Below are positions 35,030-44,874 of a DNA stretch of 64,000 bases, piece by piece. A program made the position numbers and the translations under genes. The number at the start of each line of letters is the position of its first letter. Within the stretch, counting starts at the first letter, position 1. The notes under the pieces are model-generated. The model was not told where the DNA came from. It saw only the letters and a list, made by a program, of their open reading frames with translations, and did no database searches. The stretch spans positions 310,001 to 374,000 of the forward strand of contig NZ_CP084882.1 of NCBI RefSeq assembly GCF_013456555.2, written 5' to 3'. The DNA is from Natrinema zhouii. Its GTDB lineage: Archaea > Halobacteriota > Halobacteria > Halobacteriales > Natrialbaceae.

Positions 35030-35772
35030 TGCTCGTCGCAGACACCTATTTCGGATCCTTGACCGACAGCGAGGTTAGTGACCGCGTTGACGCTGCCGAC
35101 CCACTCCGCGTTGTGCTAGATGACACTGACCGCCGGCGCTCACATGTGCGGACGACTACTGTTGATGGTACCGATATAGGAATCATCGTCGGCCGTAAAC
35201 TTCGAGATAAGGATGTACTCGTCACGAGGGATAGAGGTAGTGACGACAAGCATTTTGTTGTAGTTGAACTTGATGGCATTCCCGCAGTCGCGCTCTCGTT
35301 TGACGACGTCAACCATGATGCACTCCCATTGGCAGTTGAACTGGGACACGCTGTTGGCAATCGCCACCGCGACCTTGCGGTCACGAACAATCGTGTACTC
35401 ATTCGGGCAGAACAAGATCTCAGCCGTCTAGAATCTCTACTCGAAGCGCATCTACCCAACGGAGCTACAGCCACGCGAACGACGGTTTCGCCCGCAGCTT
35501 TTGGTTCTGACGCCGGCCGTGCACACAATGGCTCATCCGATCACTCACATGGCTCATCCGATCACTCACATGGCTCATCCGATCACTCACATGGCTCATC
35601 CGATCACTCACATGGCTCATCCGATCACTCACATGCCTTATCCGACCATCATACGAACGAACCTGATAATGATCATACTGACAATTCTAATTCCCATCAC
35701 CACTCAGAGAATGACCAGAAGAGCACTCAAGGTGAGGAGGGACACGACCAGCTGGGAGATAACGGTATATGA
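35029..35772 (+). CDS. ureE: Urease nickel metallochaperone with His-rich repeat tail
   Basis: About 247 aa from the ATG at 35029 (TGATG overlap with ureD); an in-frame ATG at 35023 is also possible. Residues 1-80 are the UreE N-terminal peptide-binding domain. The following metal-binding domain includes 'LPLAVELGHAVGNRH', whose His binds Ni. The last 85 residues are unusual: five identical GSSDHSH repeats, then ALSDHHTNEPDNDHTDN and more His, about 20 His in all. His-rich UreE tails store or sequester Ni(II). It overlaps ureF by ATGA. Confidence 0.92.
   Translation: MLVADTYFGSLTDSEVSDRVDAADPLRVVLDDTDRRRSHVRTTTVDGTDIGIIVGRKLRDKDVLVTRDRGSDDKHFVVVELDGIPAVALSFDDVNHDALPLAVELGHAVGNRHRDLAVTNNRVLIRAEQDLSRLESLLEAHLPNGATATRTTVSPAAFGSDAGRAHNGSSDHSHGSSDHSHGSSDHSHGSSDHSHGSSDHSHALSDHHTNEPDNDHTDNSNSHHHSENDQKSTQGEEGHDQLGDNGI
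35530..35634 (+). repeat. Five perfect 21-bp tandem repeats in ureE
   Basis: The unit GGCTCATCCGATCACTCACA-T (21 bases) occurs five times without a mismatch, followed by one diverged copy (GCCTTATCCGACCATCAT). Each unit encodes GSSDHSH. Identity at third positions shows recent expansion, so copy number probably varies between strains. It is in frame with, and part of, UreE. Confidence 0.95.
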
Positions 35773-36455
35773 CCGATAAGACGACCCTCACATCTTTCCG
35801 GCTAACCGATTCCTTCCTTCCGGTTGGAAGCTACACCACTTCATATGGGCTAGAGCAGTTCATCCAAACAAACGAGATCTCCGATACAAACGAGCTCAAA
35901 GCGATTCTTGAAACCTATCTTCGACGTCTGTTAGGCCCGGGTGAACTGGTGGTGCTCCGAGTCGCCCATACGGCAGCAAGCAACGGTGATCTCGATGGAG
36001 TATGTGAAGCTGACCGTCGACTAGCCGCGATAACACTAGCTGCAGAATTCCGCGAGAGTGCAACTCGTACTGGTAACAGGTTGCTTTCGCTAGAGACTGA
36101 CCTGAGGGACGACAAACTGCTTGATGCGTATGTCGACCGCGTCCCCAATGACGCACCTGGAATGTACCCGACCGTGGTAGGAGCAGTTACGGGTCGTCTA
36201 GGTGTACCAATCAACGAAGCGTGCCTCCTTCACTGCCACAGCTTTATTACTGGACTACTCGGTGCCGCACAGCGACTTCTTTCTCTTGGCCACACCGATG
36301 CCCAGCGAATTCTTAACACATTACAGCCGACAATGGTCTCAGCTGTTGCAGACAGTGCTGACCGCTCACTTGACGAACTAACGCCGTTTGCCCCATTAGT
36401 TGACTTGGCAACTGCAGATCACGAACACGCCGAACGTCGTCTGTTCATGAGCTAG
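35769..36455 (+). CDS. ureF: Urease accessory protein UreF
   Basis: 228 aa, all-helical. Family landmarks: FRLTDSFLPVGSYTTSYGLE near the N terminus, MYPTVVGAVTGRLGVP in the middle and a C-terminal 'TPFAPLVDLATADHEHAE'. UreF acts with UreD and UreG in activation. Last gene of the operon ureBCAGDEF. No urea or nickel transporter gene follows. Confidence 0.93.
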   Translation: MTDKTTLTSFRLTDSFLPVGSYTTSYGLEQFIQTNEISDTNELKAILETYLRRLLGPGELVVLRVAHTAASNGDLDGVCEADRRLAAITLAAEFRESATRTGNRLLSLETDLRDDKLLDAYVDRVPNDAPGMYPTVVGAVTGRLGVPINEACLLHCHSFITGLLGAAQRLLSLGHTDAQRILNTLQPTMVSAVADSADRSLDELTPFAPLVDLATADHEHAERRLFMS

Positions 36456-36929
36456 CCACTGGTCTTTATCTATGAACTTTGCAACTTTTAGAGTTTTTAC
36501 TGCTATTATGCTTGAATAGAAAGGTAAGATACTTGCTACGCGTCTGACAGTGTTTAAGCGTGATTCCAGACATCAGATATCTTGTCATCACAAAAGGCCG
36601 GAGGTCTTTAAACCAAGACAAAAGTTGTATCCTCAATTGTGGCTGAATGCCGATCAGTATGTGTGGTACACTCCAAACCGCCCGTGAAGGAAAGCCACTC
36701 GCTGAAACGGTTACGAAGAACCTTGATAGTATCGACGTACTCGCGGATAATGCAGGCATCTCGAGTTGTCGACATTCAGCAAGATGAATCTGGATGAACG
36801 ATATCATAACATTCATTATATCCACCTATAGAACATTTATTCAGGTAATATAACTTTAATTCTTAATAAATATGGAACCAACTAGGAGAAGTATAATATT
36901 ACTATGGGCGAAAGTTGTATCTGTAGAAG
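36456..36929. other. Intergenic region after urease
   Basis: 474 bases, mostly AT-rich with no convincing gene. From about 36660 to 36790 there is a short plus-strand frame (SIDVLADNAGISS) that faintly resembles the NNAG region of short-chain dehydrogenases. It is too short and isolated to call. TATA-like stretches before 36930 may serve the sufB pseudogene. Confidence 0.35.
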
Positions 36930-38360
36930 ATGGGTTCCGAGCAAAACCACCTCAAGGAGACTAATACCGAAGCCCGTTTCGAGTTCAAAAAGGAACAGCA
37001 GGCTGCGGTAAAATCGGATGAAGGCCTGACTGAAGAAATCATTCGTATGATCTCAATAGACAAATCCGAACCTGGTTGGATGCTAGAGAGACGCCTACGG
37101 TCATTTAGACAATATCAGAATATGCCGATGCCGACAGACTGGCCGGACCAACCTCATCTTTCTCAGGTTGATGTAGATGACATCATTCCATATATCCGTC
37201 CTGACGTTGACAAGCGCGAAGGTGTCGATAGTTGGGATGAACTCCCAGACGATATTAAGAATACCTTCGAGAAACTCGGAATTCCGGAGGCTGAGCGTAG
37301 GCGCTTTCGGGCGTCGGTGCCCAGTATGAATCCGAAATTGTCTACCAGAACATGCAGGAGCAGTGGGAGGAGAAGGGCGTCATCTTCATGAACATGGACC
37401 GCGCGGTCCAAGAGCACCCCGAACTCGTCAAAGAACACTTTATGACGACCTGTATCCCCCCGAGCGACAATAAATTCGCTGCGCTCCACGGAGCCGTCTG
37501 GTCCGGCGGGTCGTTCGTTTACGTCCCCGAGGATGTCACTGTCGAAATGCCTATCCAAGCGTACTTTCGCATGAACTCCGCAGGGATGGGGAAGTTCGAG
37601 CACACGCTCATCATCGCCGAGGAAGGGGCGGAAGTCCACTACATCGAGGGCTGTTCCGCACCCAAGTACGGCGCCCACAACCTCCACTCAGGCTGCGTTG
37701 AGGTTTTCGTCGGCGAGAGCGCCCACGTTCAGTACTCGACTGTCCAGAACTGGTCGAAGAATACGTTCAACCTGAATACCAAGCGCTCCATCTGCGAGAA
37801 AAACGGCACGATGGAGTGGATCTCGGGCAGCATGGGATCGAAAGTGACCATGCTCTACCCGTGTACGATTCTCAAGGGTCGCGGTTCGACCGACACCCAC
37901 ATCACCATCGCTCTGGCGGGTGAGGGCCAGGACATCGACACCGGCGCGAAGGTCTACCACAACGCGCCCGAGACGAGTTCGTCCATCGAGTCCAAGTCGA
38001 TCGCCAAGGACGGCGGCCGCACCAACTACCGCGGGCTCGTCCACATCGCCGACGGTGCCGAGAACTCCTCGACCGCCGTCGAGTGCGACGCGCTGATGTT
38101 CGACAACGATTCCACCTCGGACACCATGCCGTACATGGAGATTAAGGAGTCGAAGGTCGACGTCGCTCACGAGGCGACTGTCGGCAAGATCGGCGACAAG
38201 GACATCTTCTACCTCCAGAGTCGGCGGTCTGGACGACGACGACGCCAAGAAGATGATCGTCGCCGGCTTCATCGAGCCGATCACGGAGGAACTGCCGATC
38301 GAGTACGCGGTCGAACTCAACCGCCTCATCGAACTCGAGATGGAGGGGAGCCTCGGCTAA
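36930..38360 (+). pseudogene. sufB: SufB Fe-S scaffold gene with two opposite frameshifts
   Basis: The full 476-residue SufB sequence can be read only by changing frame twice. The N-terminal part from 36930 runs to GIPEAER; one A appears lost near 37300 (AGG for AAGG). The middle, NMQEQWEEKGVIFMNMDRAV to GDKDIFYLQSR, is in the next frame, and one base is gained near 38220. After that GLDDDDAKKMIVAGF and the C terminus to 38360 are back in the first frame. The essential middle (EGCSAPKYGAHNLHSG) is intact, and a Met at 37352 could start a truncated product. Recent inactivation, or two sequencing errors. No sufC or sufD is adjacent. Confidence 0.8.
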
Positions 38361-39056
38361 TCGGTAATACACATATATTTAGCAGGCACTGTAGACACAC
38401 AGCGCGAGTTTCCCATCCTATCGTGAGCGGAGTGAAACGTATCACTCTTCTATATGTTTCATCATTCTATGGATCATTCAATTATCCTTAGTAGTGCATT
38501 CGTCGTTCCTACACAGTAATCTCGACTCATAAGAGTACAGAATATCTGAATATAGATGTCTATTTGTGAGGGTGGTTAGCCTTTAACCGAGCTTTCATTA
38601 CACTCGTACGAGTGTAATTATTGCATCGGGCCCGAATATAGCAATGTACGGGTCTATCATAAATGGATTATTAAGTAGCGATTGGTTTGCAAGCCTACAT
38701 TCGTTAAGTAATCTATATCTCTGATGCAGGCATACAAATCTCTGATTTATGCTTCCGGAATACTGGCCCTGGGTTTCAACGTGGTTGAAGATGATGTTCG
38801 AGAATTGCTCAAGAGTCTACCGACCACTTTGGGCACGATATTCTCGCGTTAGAGATTATAGACGACCGTACACTTATTCGTTCAGAGCGACTCAGCGCAC
38901 AATCTTACGAAAACGGAGCACGCGCCGAAATGACGCGCTTCATCTCCGCCCATGATGGGGCGAGAATTCGCGCTGGCTTTCGCTTAGACTTGATATCCTG
39001 ATTAACAGGGTACATTCAACACTGTTATCGGTAATCAAATCGTACTTCTGTTTACA
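38361..39056. other. Non-coding region with a palindrome and a possible gene relic
   Basis: About 700 AT-rich bases. From 38749 to 39000, two frames together (ENCSRVYRPL..., then EIIDDRTLIRSERLSAQSY) look like a decayed protein-coding stretch of unknown family. A perfect 22-bp palindrome is at 38597-38618. No RNA gene recognised. Confidence 0.4.
38597..38618. promoter_or_regulatory. Perfect 22-bp palindrome
   Basis: ATTACACTCG followed by TACGAGTGTAAT reads identically on both strands over 22 bases. It lies in an intergenic region, more than 200 bases from either neighbour. Perfect dyads of this length are typical of binding sites for dimeric regulators or of short element ends. No second copy was noticed. 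Confidence 0.4.
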
Positions 39057-39239
39057 ATGGATTCCGAATTTAAGTCCAGTCGTGGCTTACCAAGAAAAGC
39101 GACGCTATATTGCTTTGAATGCGGGCATAAGAGTCTAATTTCTGGTGATTGGGAGGTGAAGACGATCGGCACTTGTGATATCTACCGCTGCCCAGAGTGC
39201 ACTATAACAATCGCCGTTCGTCCGGCTACAGATGTCTAA
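39057..39239 (+). CDS. Small zinc-ribbon protein
   Basis: 60 aa with two CxxC pairs: CFECGH (about residues 19-24) and CPECTI (about 46-51), the classic zinc-ribbon spacing. The sequence between (GDWEVKTIGTCDIYRCPEC) resembles a haloarchaeal family of tiny zinc-ribbon proteins of unknown function (DUF8106-like, recalled, not checked). Transcribed alone; could bind nucleic acid or protein. Confidence 0.7.
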   Translation: MDSEFKSSRGLPRKATLYCFECGHKSLISGDWEVKTIGTCDIYRCPECTITIAVRPATDV

Positions 39240-39378
39240 AATAATAATAGCAAGGAGAGACAGTGTTATTGTACAGGATGAGAAAAACCTATCTTACTTA
39301 AATTAGAATTTATCCCCTCTTTATAGAACTAACATCGTTTTCGAAAGCTCTAATTGGCTGCTGTTGTTTGTAATGATA

Positions 39379-40323
39379 ATGAGTCACCAACTACCAGATA
39401 TTCAGGCTGATAGTTCCAATATCACTGTAGGACTGAGCCAAGTCGGTGTCACAGAGGTTGAGAAACTCCTCAAAATCGCTCGCGAAGAGAAGCGTCCGAT
39501 CGTCCTCACTGCCGAGTTCGAAGTCTTCGTTGACCTCCCGTCTTGGCGCAAGGGTGCGGATATGAGCCGCAACATGGAGGTCATCGACGAGATTCTCGAG
39601 GAGGCCACTCACGAAGAGGCCTACTGTGTCGAGGAGGTCTGTGGCGAGGTCGCCGAACGACTGCTTAAGAAACACGACTACACCTCCCATGCGGAGGTAT
39701 CGATGAAAGCGGAGTTTATGCGCCGTGAGCAGACACCCGCCAGCGATCGCGAAACTCAACACACCGTCGACATTATTGCCTCCGCAACGGCGACCGAGGA
39801 AGGAACCTGCGAGGAGATTGGTGCCGAAGTTGTCGGAATGACCGTCTGTCCGTGTTCGCAGGGGATGTCGACCGCTCGCGCGAAGCAGACCCTTGAAGAC
39901 TTGGGCGTCGACAGAGGGACAATCACGGACTTTCTTGACGAAGTGCCCCAGCCTGGCCACTCTCAGCGTGGGCACGCGACGCTGACGGTTGAGGCCACCG
40001 GCAATCCGAATGTCGATCTCAATGATATCATCGATATCGCGCGAGACTCGATGAGCGCGCGGATCTATAACCTCGCGAAGCGCCCCGATGAGGACCACAT
40101 GACTCACGAGGCCCACGCAGATGCGAAGTTCGTTGAGGACTGCGTGCGCTCGATGGCTGAGGACGTCGTCGACGAGTTCGACCACCTACCGGACGACACA
40201 GTAATTTCGATGAAGCAATCGAATGACGAGTCGATTCACCAGCATAACGCTCACGCCGAACGTGTCACCGAAATAGGTGTACTTCGTGAAGAAATCACCA
40301 CTAAAACTCCGTTCAAACGCTAA
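39379..40323 (+). CDS. mptA: GTP cyclohydrolase MptA (type IV)
   Basis: 314 aa from the ATG at 39379 (MSHQLPDIQADSSNIT). A TTG 15 bases upstream also opens the frame but is less likely. MptA/FolE2-like landmarks are LTAEFEVFVDLPSWRKGADMSRN broken across residues 45-65, GMTVCPCSQGMST with the metal-binding Cys, and QPGHSQRGHATL. It is a Fe(II)-dependent enzyme that opens GTP to the cyclic phosphate precursor of tetrahydrofolate/methanopterin in archaea. A TTTATA at 39320-39325 lies about 55 bases upstream. A decayed copy of its C terminus is at 54.3-54.5 kb. Confidence 0.9.
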   Translation: MSHQLPDIQADSSNITVGLSQVGVTEVEKLLKIAREEKRPIVLTAEFEVFVDLPSWRKGADMSRNMEVIDEILEEATHEEAYCVEEVCGEVAERLLKKHDYTSHAEVSMKAEFMRREQTPASDRETQHTVDIIASATATEEGTCEEIGAEVVGMTVCPCSQGMSTARAKQTLEDLGVDRGTITDFLDEVPQPGHSQRGHATLTVEATGNPNVDLNDIIDIARDSMSARIYNLAKRPDEDHMTHEAHADAKFVEDCVRSMAEDVVDEFDHLPDDTVISMKQSNDESIHQHNAHAERVTEIGVLREEITTKTPFKR

Positions 40324-40392
40324 ATTAGCGGATTCTATCTCGTAGGACCGGAGACAAAGCTTGACTTTGATGTGCTGCTCTTGGATAATCGA

Positions 40393-40940
40393 TTATAGTG
40401 TTATCAGGATTCGAACTCGAGGATAGTTTGAAAGTTTCGCCGCGAGTTTGCGCTGAACGCGTTGGTGAAGTTGAATCGCTCTGAGGTAGGGCGTGAGCTT
40501 GTCTTTGGAGATGTCTCGTCGGGGTAAGTGCCACCGTCGCGCCAGCGACGCATGGCTCTCGCAGATGTTGAGGTTCATCTCACTATCGGTGTATTCGCCC
40601 TCGTTGTGAACGAACGATTGACGATCGAGCGCGTTATCCTTGTCCAGCGGATCGTAGGTTCGAAAGGCCCCTTTTGGCGGTGGGCCAACAGGAGTCGAAT
40701 CGTCGCTTCCCCAGCAGCTTTCGCCAGAGGCGCGTAGCTTGCCTGTTACCGCAGTCAGTGATGGCAAACAATAGCGACTTATCCTCAGCTTCTATTCCAT
40801 AATCGCGCGTGAATTGGACCGCGAATAAGACCGAAAGTCGCGTTCGTGGTCCTTCTTTCCGATCAGGACGTAGAGCTCATTAGTCTCTGCGGCCCATCGG
40901 GTGAAGGCTGAGGTACTTGGAAGAAACATCAAGTTCAATG
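40393..40940 (-). pseudogene. IS1595-family transposase relic
   Basis: Two frames of the same family are readable on the minus strand. These are WAAETNELYVLIGKKDHERD at about 40880-40940 (the 'E.DE.YV.AGKKG' region of IS1595 transposases) and, after a stop and a shift, FVHNEGEYTDSEMNLNICES with HASLARRWHLPRRDISKDKL at 40430-40640 (the C-terminal third). The N terminus and ends were not found. Inactive. Confidence 0.65.
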
Positions 40941-41086
40941 CCCTTCATGCATCAAGAGTCAGTAGGATTCTCGTAGAGTTTTCATCGTATTCAGAAAGTC
41001 GCGGAGTGGACAAGGTATTATATAAACCCATTGGCTAAAAATCAATATAGTTACTGGTTGCAGCCAGTTTTGATCGAAAAAACGTA

Positions 41087-41647
41087 CTACTCGAGTAATC
41101 CAATTTCTTCGAGACGAGTCATAATAACCTCAATTGCCTCTCTAGAATGAGATCGCTCTTTCCCACCAGTGATAACTAACTTCCCCGATCCAAAGAGAAG
41201 GGAAGCGACATCTGGTTCGTCAAGTCGGAATACTAACCCAGGAAACTGTTCTGGCTCATACTCAATGTTTTCAAGACCAAGACCGATTGCAATTGCGTTC
41301 AGGTTGAGATTTTGACCGAGATCAGCGCAGCTAACGATGTTCTGAATGATGATATCTGGATCTTCCTCAACTGGAATCTGGAGTTCACGGAGTTTCTCAA
41401 AGACAATCGAGAGGCTTTTCCTGACATCGCCAGTGCTTTCTGCGCCGGTACAGACGATCTTCCCAGACCGGAAGAGTAGTGCGGCTGCTTTAGGGTTCTG
41501 TGTGCGGTAGACGAGTCCTGGGAACCGTTCAGGATCGTAGTCAGCTCCTTGTAAATCTGCTGCGACGTTCTCCAGGTCAAGTTCTTGTCCGATTCCTGTT
41601 GATGCTACTACATTTTCGATAGTGATAGATTCCTTTGGATTGGACAT
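41087..41647 (-). CDS. tbp: TATA-box binding protein
   Basis: 186 aa with the two direct repeats of the TBP saddle: FPGLVYRTQNPKAAALLFRS with GKIVCTGA in the first, FPGLVFRLDEPDVASLLFGS with GKLVITGG in the second. N terminus ESITIENVVASTGIGQELDL is typical. Basal transcription factor that binds promoters with TFB. Lower GC than usual haloarchaeal tbp. Two tfb genes follow within 5 kb. A decayed paralogue lies at 28.9-30.5 kb. Confidence 0.95.
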   Translation of the reverse strand: MSNPKESITIENVVASTGIGQELDLENVAADLQGADYDPERFPGLVYRTQNPKAAALLFRSGKIVCTGAESTGDVRKSLSIVFEKLRELQIPVEEDPDIIIQNIVSCADLGQNLNLNAIAIGLGLENIEYEPEQFPGLVFRLDEPDVASLLFGSGKLVITGGKERSHSREAIEVIMTRLEEIGLLE

Positions 41648-41676
41648 TCGCTGTTTAAAACGATGTGTCTAATCAC

Positions 41677-41682
41677 TATAAA
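41677..41682 (-). promoter_or_regulatory. TATA box of tbp
   Basis: TTTATA on the minus strand (TATAAA on plus), 30-35 bases before the tbp ATG, gives a short or absent leader. Good fit to haloarchaeal promoters. Confidence 0.55.
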
Positions 41683-42303
41683 TCTCGTGATACTATATGT
41701 GCCTATGCTGGCAGCGCTGTCTAGTGATTCACCGCAACTTTTGAAGAGTCCGACGATACTCGACCACCGACATCAATCATCAGTCCCCTTAAAGTTGAGA
41801 ATTTTCCGTGAGAAGTAGTGTAGACCAATCGACCAAACGTAAGCGTCTGTCTAAACCGCTCAACGGGTACACGCAGAACACTCAGAACATGGACAGCACT
41901 AAAGCGTTCTTACGATCAGAACCTTGTTGTCATATTGGACAAGATTTCAAATACGTAGCCGTTGACGATGAGAGATTCTCTTGAGAACGTATTTCATCAC
42001 GCCATAAAATGTTGAAATATGCTATAAATTGCCACGAGACGCAATTCATCTGAACTGTTGGGAGTATATGTTTGCTACTAGACTGCGACGCACAGAAATC
42101 TGAGGGAAACTTTCCGAAATACGGACGACGATTTTAGTAGTATTTATGGAGTCAATGGAGATCAACCATCTTTTCTGGGATTAATTATATATTTACTAAT
42201 ATATAATACAAAGAAAATACTAATATTATTCCTTTTCGTATTCTTAACAAAGTAGCACCCCTTATCGAGATTGAAACTTTATATTCTTGGACTTCGTACC
42301 GAA
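41683..42303. other. Divergent intergenic region between tbp and tfb
   Basis: About 620 bases without a recognisable gene, AT-rich near the tfb end. It must hold both the tbp promoter and the tfb promoter. The ACTTTATATTC at about 42276-42286 lies about 20-30 bases before the tfb ATG at 42304 and is a likely TATA box. Confidence 0.4.
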
Positions 42304-43266
42304 ATGGTAATGGTTTGGTCTGTTCGTCTCAGTGACGACGAGTACGAGACAGAGAAAGCTGAGGATAGTAAAACTAAATTCACCTGCTCAGAGTGCGGAT
42401 CAAGTACCATAGTACAGCATTCTAAACAAGGAGAGCGAATTTGCGAAGACTGTGGCCTCGTTATCCAAGAATCGATGATTGACTCGGGTCCAGAGTGGCG
42501 TGCTTTCAACTATCAAGAGAGGCAGGAAAAAGCGCGTGTCGGTGCACCAATCACCCAGACAATACATGACAAGGGTCTTACTACTAAAATCGATTGGAAA
42601 GACAAAGATGCCCATGGTCGTTCGATTTCCTCGAGGAAGCGTTCGCAGATGAATCGGTTGCGGAAATGGCAGAAACGAATCCGTACAAAGGATGCCGGGG
42701 AACGAAACCTTCAATTCGCACTTAGCGAAATCGACCGTATGGCAAGTTCACTTGGGATCCCTCAGAACGTTCGTGAGGTTACAAGTGTGATTTACCGGCG
42801 AGCATTACAGGAAGACCTTCTTCGTGGTCGATCAATCGAAGGTGTTTCCACAGCTGCATTGTATGCTGGTTGTCGACAAGAAGATATTCCACGCTCACTA
42901 GAGGAGGTTTCAGACGTTTCACGTGTCGAGCGAGTAGAGGTGAGTCGTACCTACCGATATATCTCAAATGAGCTTGGTCTTGAACTACTACCAATTGATC
43001 CAAAACAGTATGTGCCCCGTTTCACCTCAAAGCTTGGTCTCTCACAAGAAATAGAGGCAAAGGCGAAAGAGATTATCGATAAGACTGCTGACCCCTTACT
43101 CTCTGGAAGAGGGCCGTCAGGCTTCGCTGCTGCCGCGATTTATGCTGCCACCTTGCTGTGCAACGAGAAACGGACACAGCAAGAAGTCGCAGATGCTGCT
43201 CAAGTTACTGAAGTCACCATCCGTAATCGATATCAGGAACAAATCGAGATGCTAGGTCTTCGTTAG
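42304..43266 (+). CDS. tfb: Transcription initiation factor TFB (first copy)
   Basis: 320 aa from the ATG at 42304. The frame opens earlier with a TTG at 42271, but that falls in the TATA region. N-terminal zinc ribbon CSECGSS with CEDCGLVIQ. B-finger region with GPEWRAFN and ARVGAPITQTIHDKGLTT. Two cyclin-like repeats follow (RNLQFALSEIDRMASSLGIP; 'DKTADPLLSGRGPSGFAAAA'). The C-terminal HTH TQQEVADAAQVTEVTIRNRY binds the BRE. One of several TFBs expected in a haloarchaeon. Confidence 0.95.
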   Translation: MVMVWSVRLSDDEYETEKAEDSKTKFTCSECGSSTIVQHSKQGERICEDCGLVIQESMIDSGPEWRAFNYQERQEKARVGAPITQTIHDKGLTTKIDWKDKDAHGRSISSRKRSQMNRLRKWQKRIRTKDAGERNLQFALSEIDRMASSLGIPQNVREVTSVIYRRALQEDLLRGRSIEGVSTAALYAGCRQEDIPRSLEEVSDVSRVERVEVSRTYRYISNELGLELLPIDPKQYVPRFTSKLGLSQEIEAKAKEIIDKTADPLLSGRGPSGFAAAAIYAATLLCNEKRTQQEVADAAQVTEVTIRNRYQEQIEMLGLR

Positions 43267-43406
43267 CTGGGCCCCGGTGGAAAAATACGTTTACTGTTAT
43301 CACTATCGTTAGATAGAGATAAGGATGACATACGAATGATTCTCTACGCTTCTGCTCATGGGCTATTAGCAGGTTTTATACCGAACTCAGCCGTTATCTA
43401 AATCAT

Positions 43407-44837
43407 ATGGATTCCTCTGACAATGAGTTAGAGCTCTCTCCTGAGAAACGGCACCAAATGGTAGAAGAAGCAACTAAACGTATCTGGGACCATTTAGAGA
43501 ACCTTCAAGATCAACCTGCCGCTGATACCGAGAATGGTGCTGAATTAGCGAAACAGATGCAGGAGCCACTACCTGAGGAACCAACCTCCTTTGAGGAACT
43601 ATTAGATCTCCTCTTCGGAGATGCTATCCCCTGTTCGGTGAATACTGCACACCCCGGTTACCTCGCTTACATTCCCGGCGGTGGGCTATTCCACTCTGCA
43701 GTTGCAGACTTAATCTCAAATTCGGTGAATAGGTACGTAGGCGCTTGGCTTACTGCACCTGCACTGGCTCGCATTGAAGCGAACGTCATAGAGTGGTTCT
43801 GTGAGATCGTTGACTACCCAGAAGAGGCATTTGGACTACTCACGACCGGCGGCTCAATGGCTAATCTCGTTGCAACAATTACGGCTCGCCGTGAGAACCT
43901 GTCGGAGGCGTTCCTTGATGGCGTCATCTACACAAGCGATCAGTCTCATCATTCTGTAGCGAAAGCTGCAGTATTAGCTGGATTCCCCGCTGAAAATGTT
44001 CGGTCAGTCCCGACTAACAATGAATATCAGATTAGAGTAGACCGCCTCGAAGAGATGATTGAAGAAGACCGAATTGGTGGAAAACGTCCATTCCTTGTGG
44101 TCGGCAGCGCAGGGACAACCAATACAGGTGCAGTTGATAATCTTGACGCGCTTGCTGACCTTTGTGATCAGGAGGAGATGTGGCTTCACGCTGACGGCGC
44201 CTATGGCGGCTTCTTCACTCTTACCGATAAAGGTCGTCAGCAACTATCCGGTATCGAGCGATGTGATTCAATCACTCTAGACCCTCATAAAGGACTGTTC
44301 CTCCCGTACGGTACTGGAGCGTTATTAGTTCGAAATGGACAGGCACTAGCTCGCACTCATGCAACGGATGCAGAGTATATTCCAGACTGGGATCCGGACT
44401 CCGAATTCGTAGACTTTAGTCACCTCAGTCCAGAATTGAGTCGTGATTTCCGGGGATTACGCGTCTGGCTACCAGTAAAGATGCACGGCATCAAACCGTT
44501 TCGGGCGAACCTTGAGGAAAAGCTCGCACTCGCGCGTGTGGCTACAACAGAGATTAAAGATATTGATCACGTTCGCGTAGTGGCCGAGCCACAACTCTCT
44601 ACACTCGCGTTCCGTATTGAGCCGCCGGGTATAGAAGGAACGGCACTCAATGAACTCAATCAGGAACTACTCACAGCAATCAATCGTCGAGGGAGGGTCC
44701 ATTTGTCAGGTACGACACTGAATGACCGGTTCACAATCCGTATTAGCGTGCTCTCTTTCCGGACTCACAAAGAACACATTATCCATTGTATAGAGGATCT
44801 GAAGGAGAGCACCAAAGAACTCCTGGATAAGAGATGA
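43407..44837 (+). CDS. PLP-dependent group II decarboxylase
   Basis: 476 aa, full length for the aromatic-L-amino-acid/glutamate decarboxylase family. 'NTAHPGYLAYIPGGG' and LLTTGGSMANLVA are in the N-terminal half. SDQSHHSVAKAA stacks on PLP, HADGAYGGF has the Asp that binds the pyridine N, and DPHKGLFLPYGTG has the PLP Lys (about residue 294). Substrate (aromatic amino acid, Glu, Asp or other) cannot be decided. Transcribed after the first tfb gene, with a 140-base gap. Confidence 0.85.
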   Translation: MDSSDNELELSPEKRHQMVEEATKRIWDHLENLQDQPAADTENGAELAKQMQEPLPEEPTSFEELLDLLFGDAIPCSVNTAHPGYLAYIPGGGLFHSAVADLISNSVNRYVGAWLTAPALARIEANVIEWFCEIVDYPEEAFGLLTTGGSMANLVATITARRENLSEAFLDGVIYTSDQSHHSVAKAAVLAGFPAENVRSVPTNNEYQIRVDRLEEMIEEDRIGGKRPFLVVGSAGTTNTGAVDNLDALADLCDQEEMWLHADGAYGGFFTLTDKGRQQLSGIERCDSITLDPHKGLFLPYGTGALLVRNGQALARTHATDAEYIPDWDPDSEFVDFSHLSPELSRDFRGLRVWLPVKMHGIKPFRANLEEKLALARVATTEIKDIDHVRVVAEPQLSTLAFRIEPPGIEGTALNELNQELLTAINRRGRVHLSGTTLNDRFTIRISVLSFRTHKEHIIHCIEDLKESTKELLDKR

Positions 44838-44874
44838 CCTGAAGTGACCTCACAATCTAAGATGAGGGTAGCTA

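Noticed and set aside
35530..35634. Possible CRISPR array
   Set aside because: Repeats are directly adjacent with no spacers and encode the His-rich tail of UreE in frame.
36660..36790. Short-chain dehydrogenase fragment
   Set aside because: Only about ten residues (SIDVLADNAG) resemble the family, and the Rossmann glycine motif is absent.
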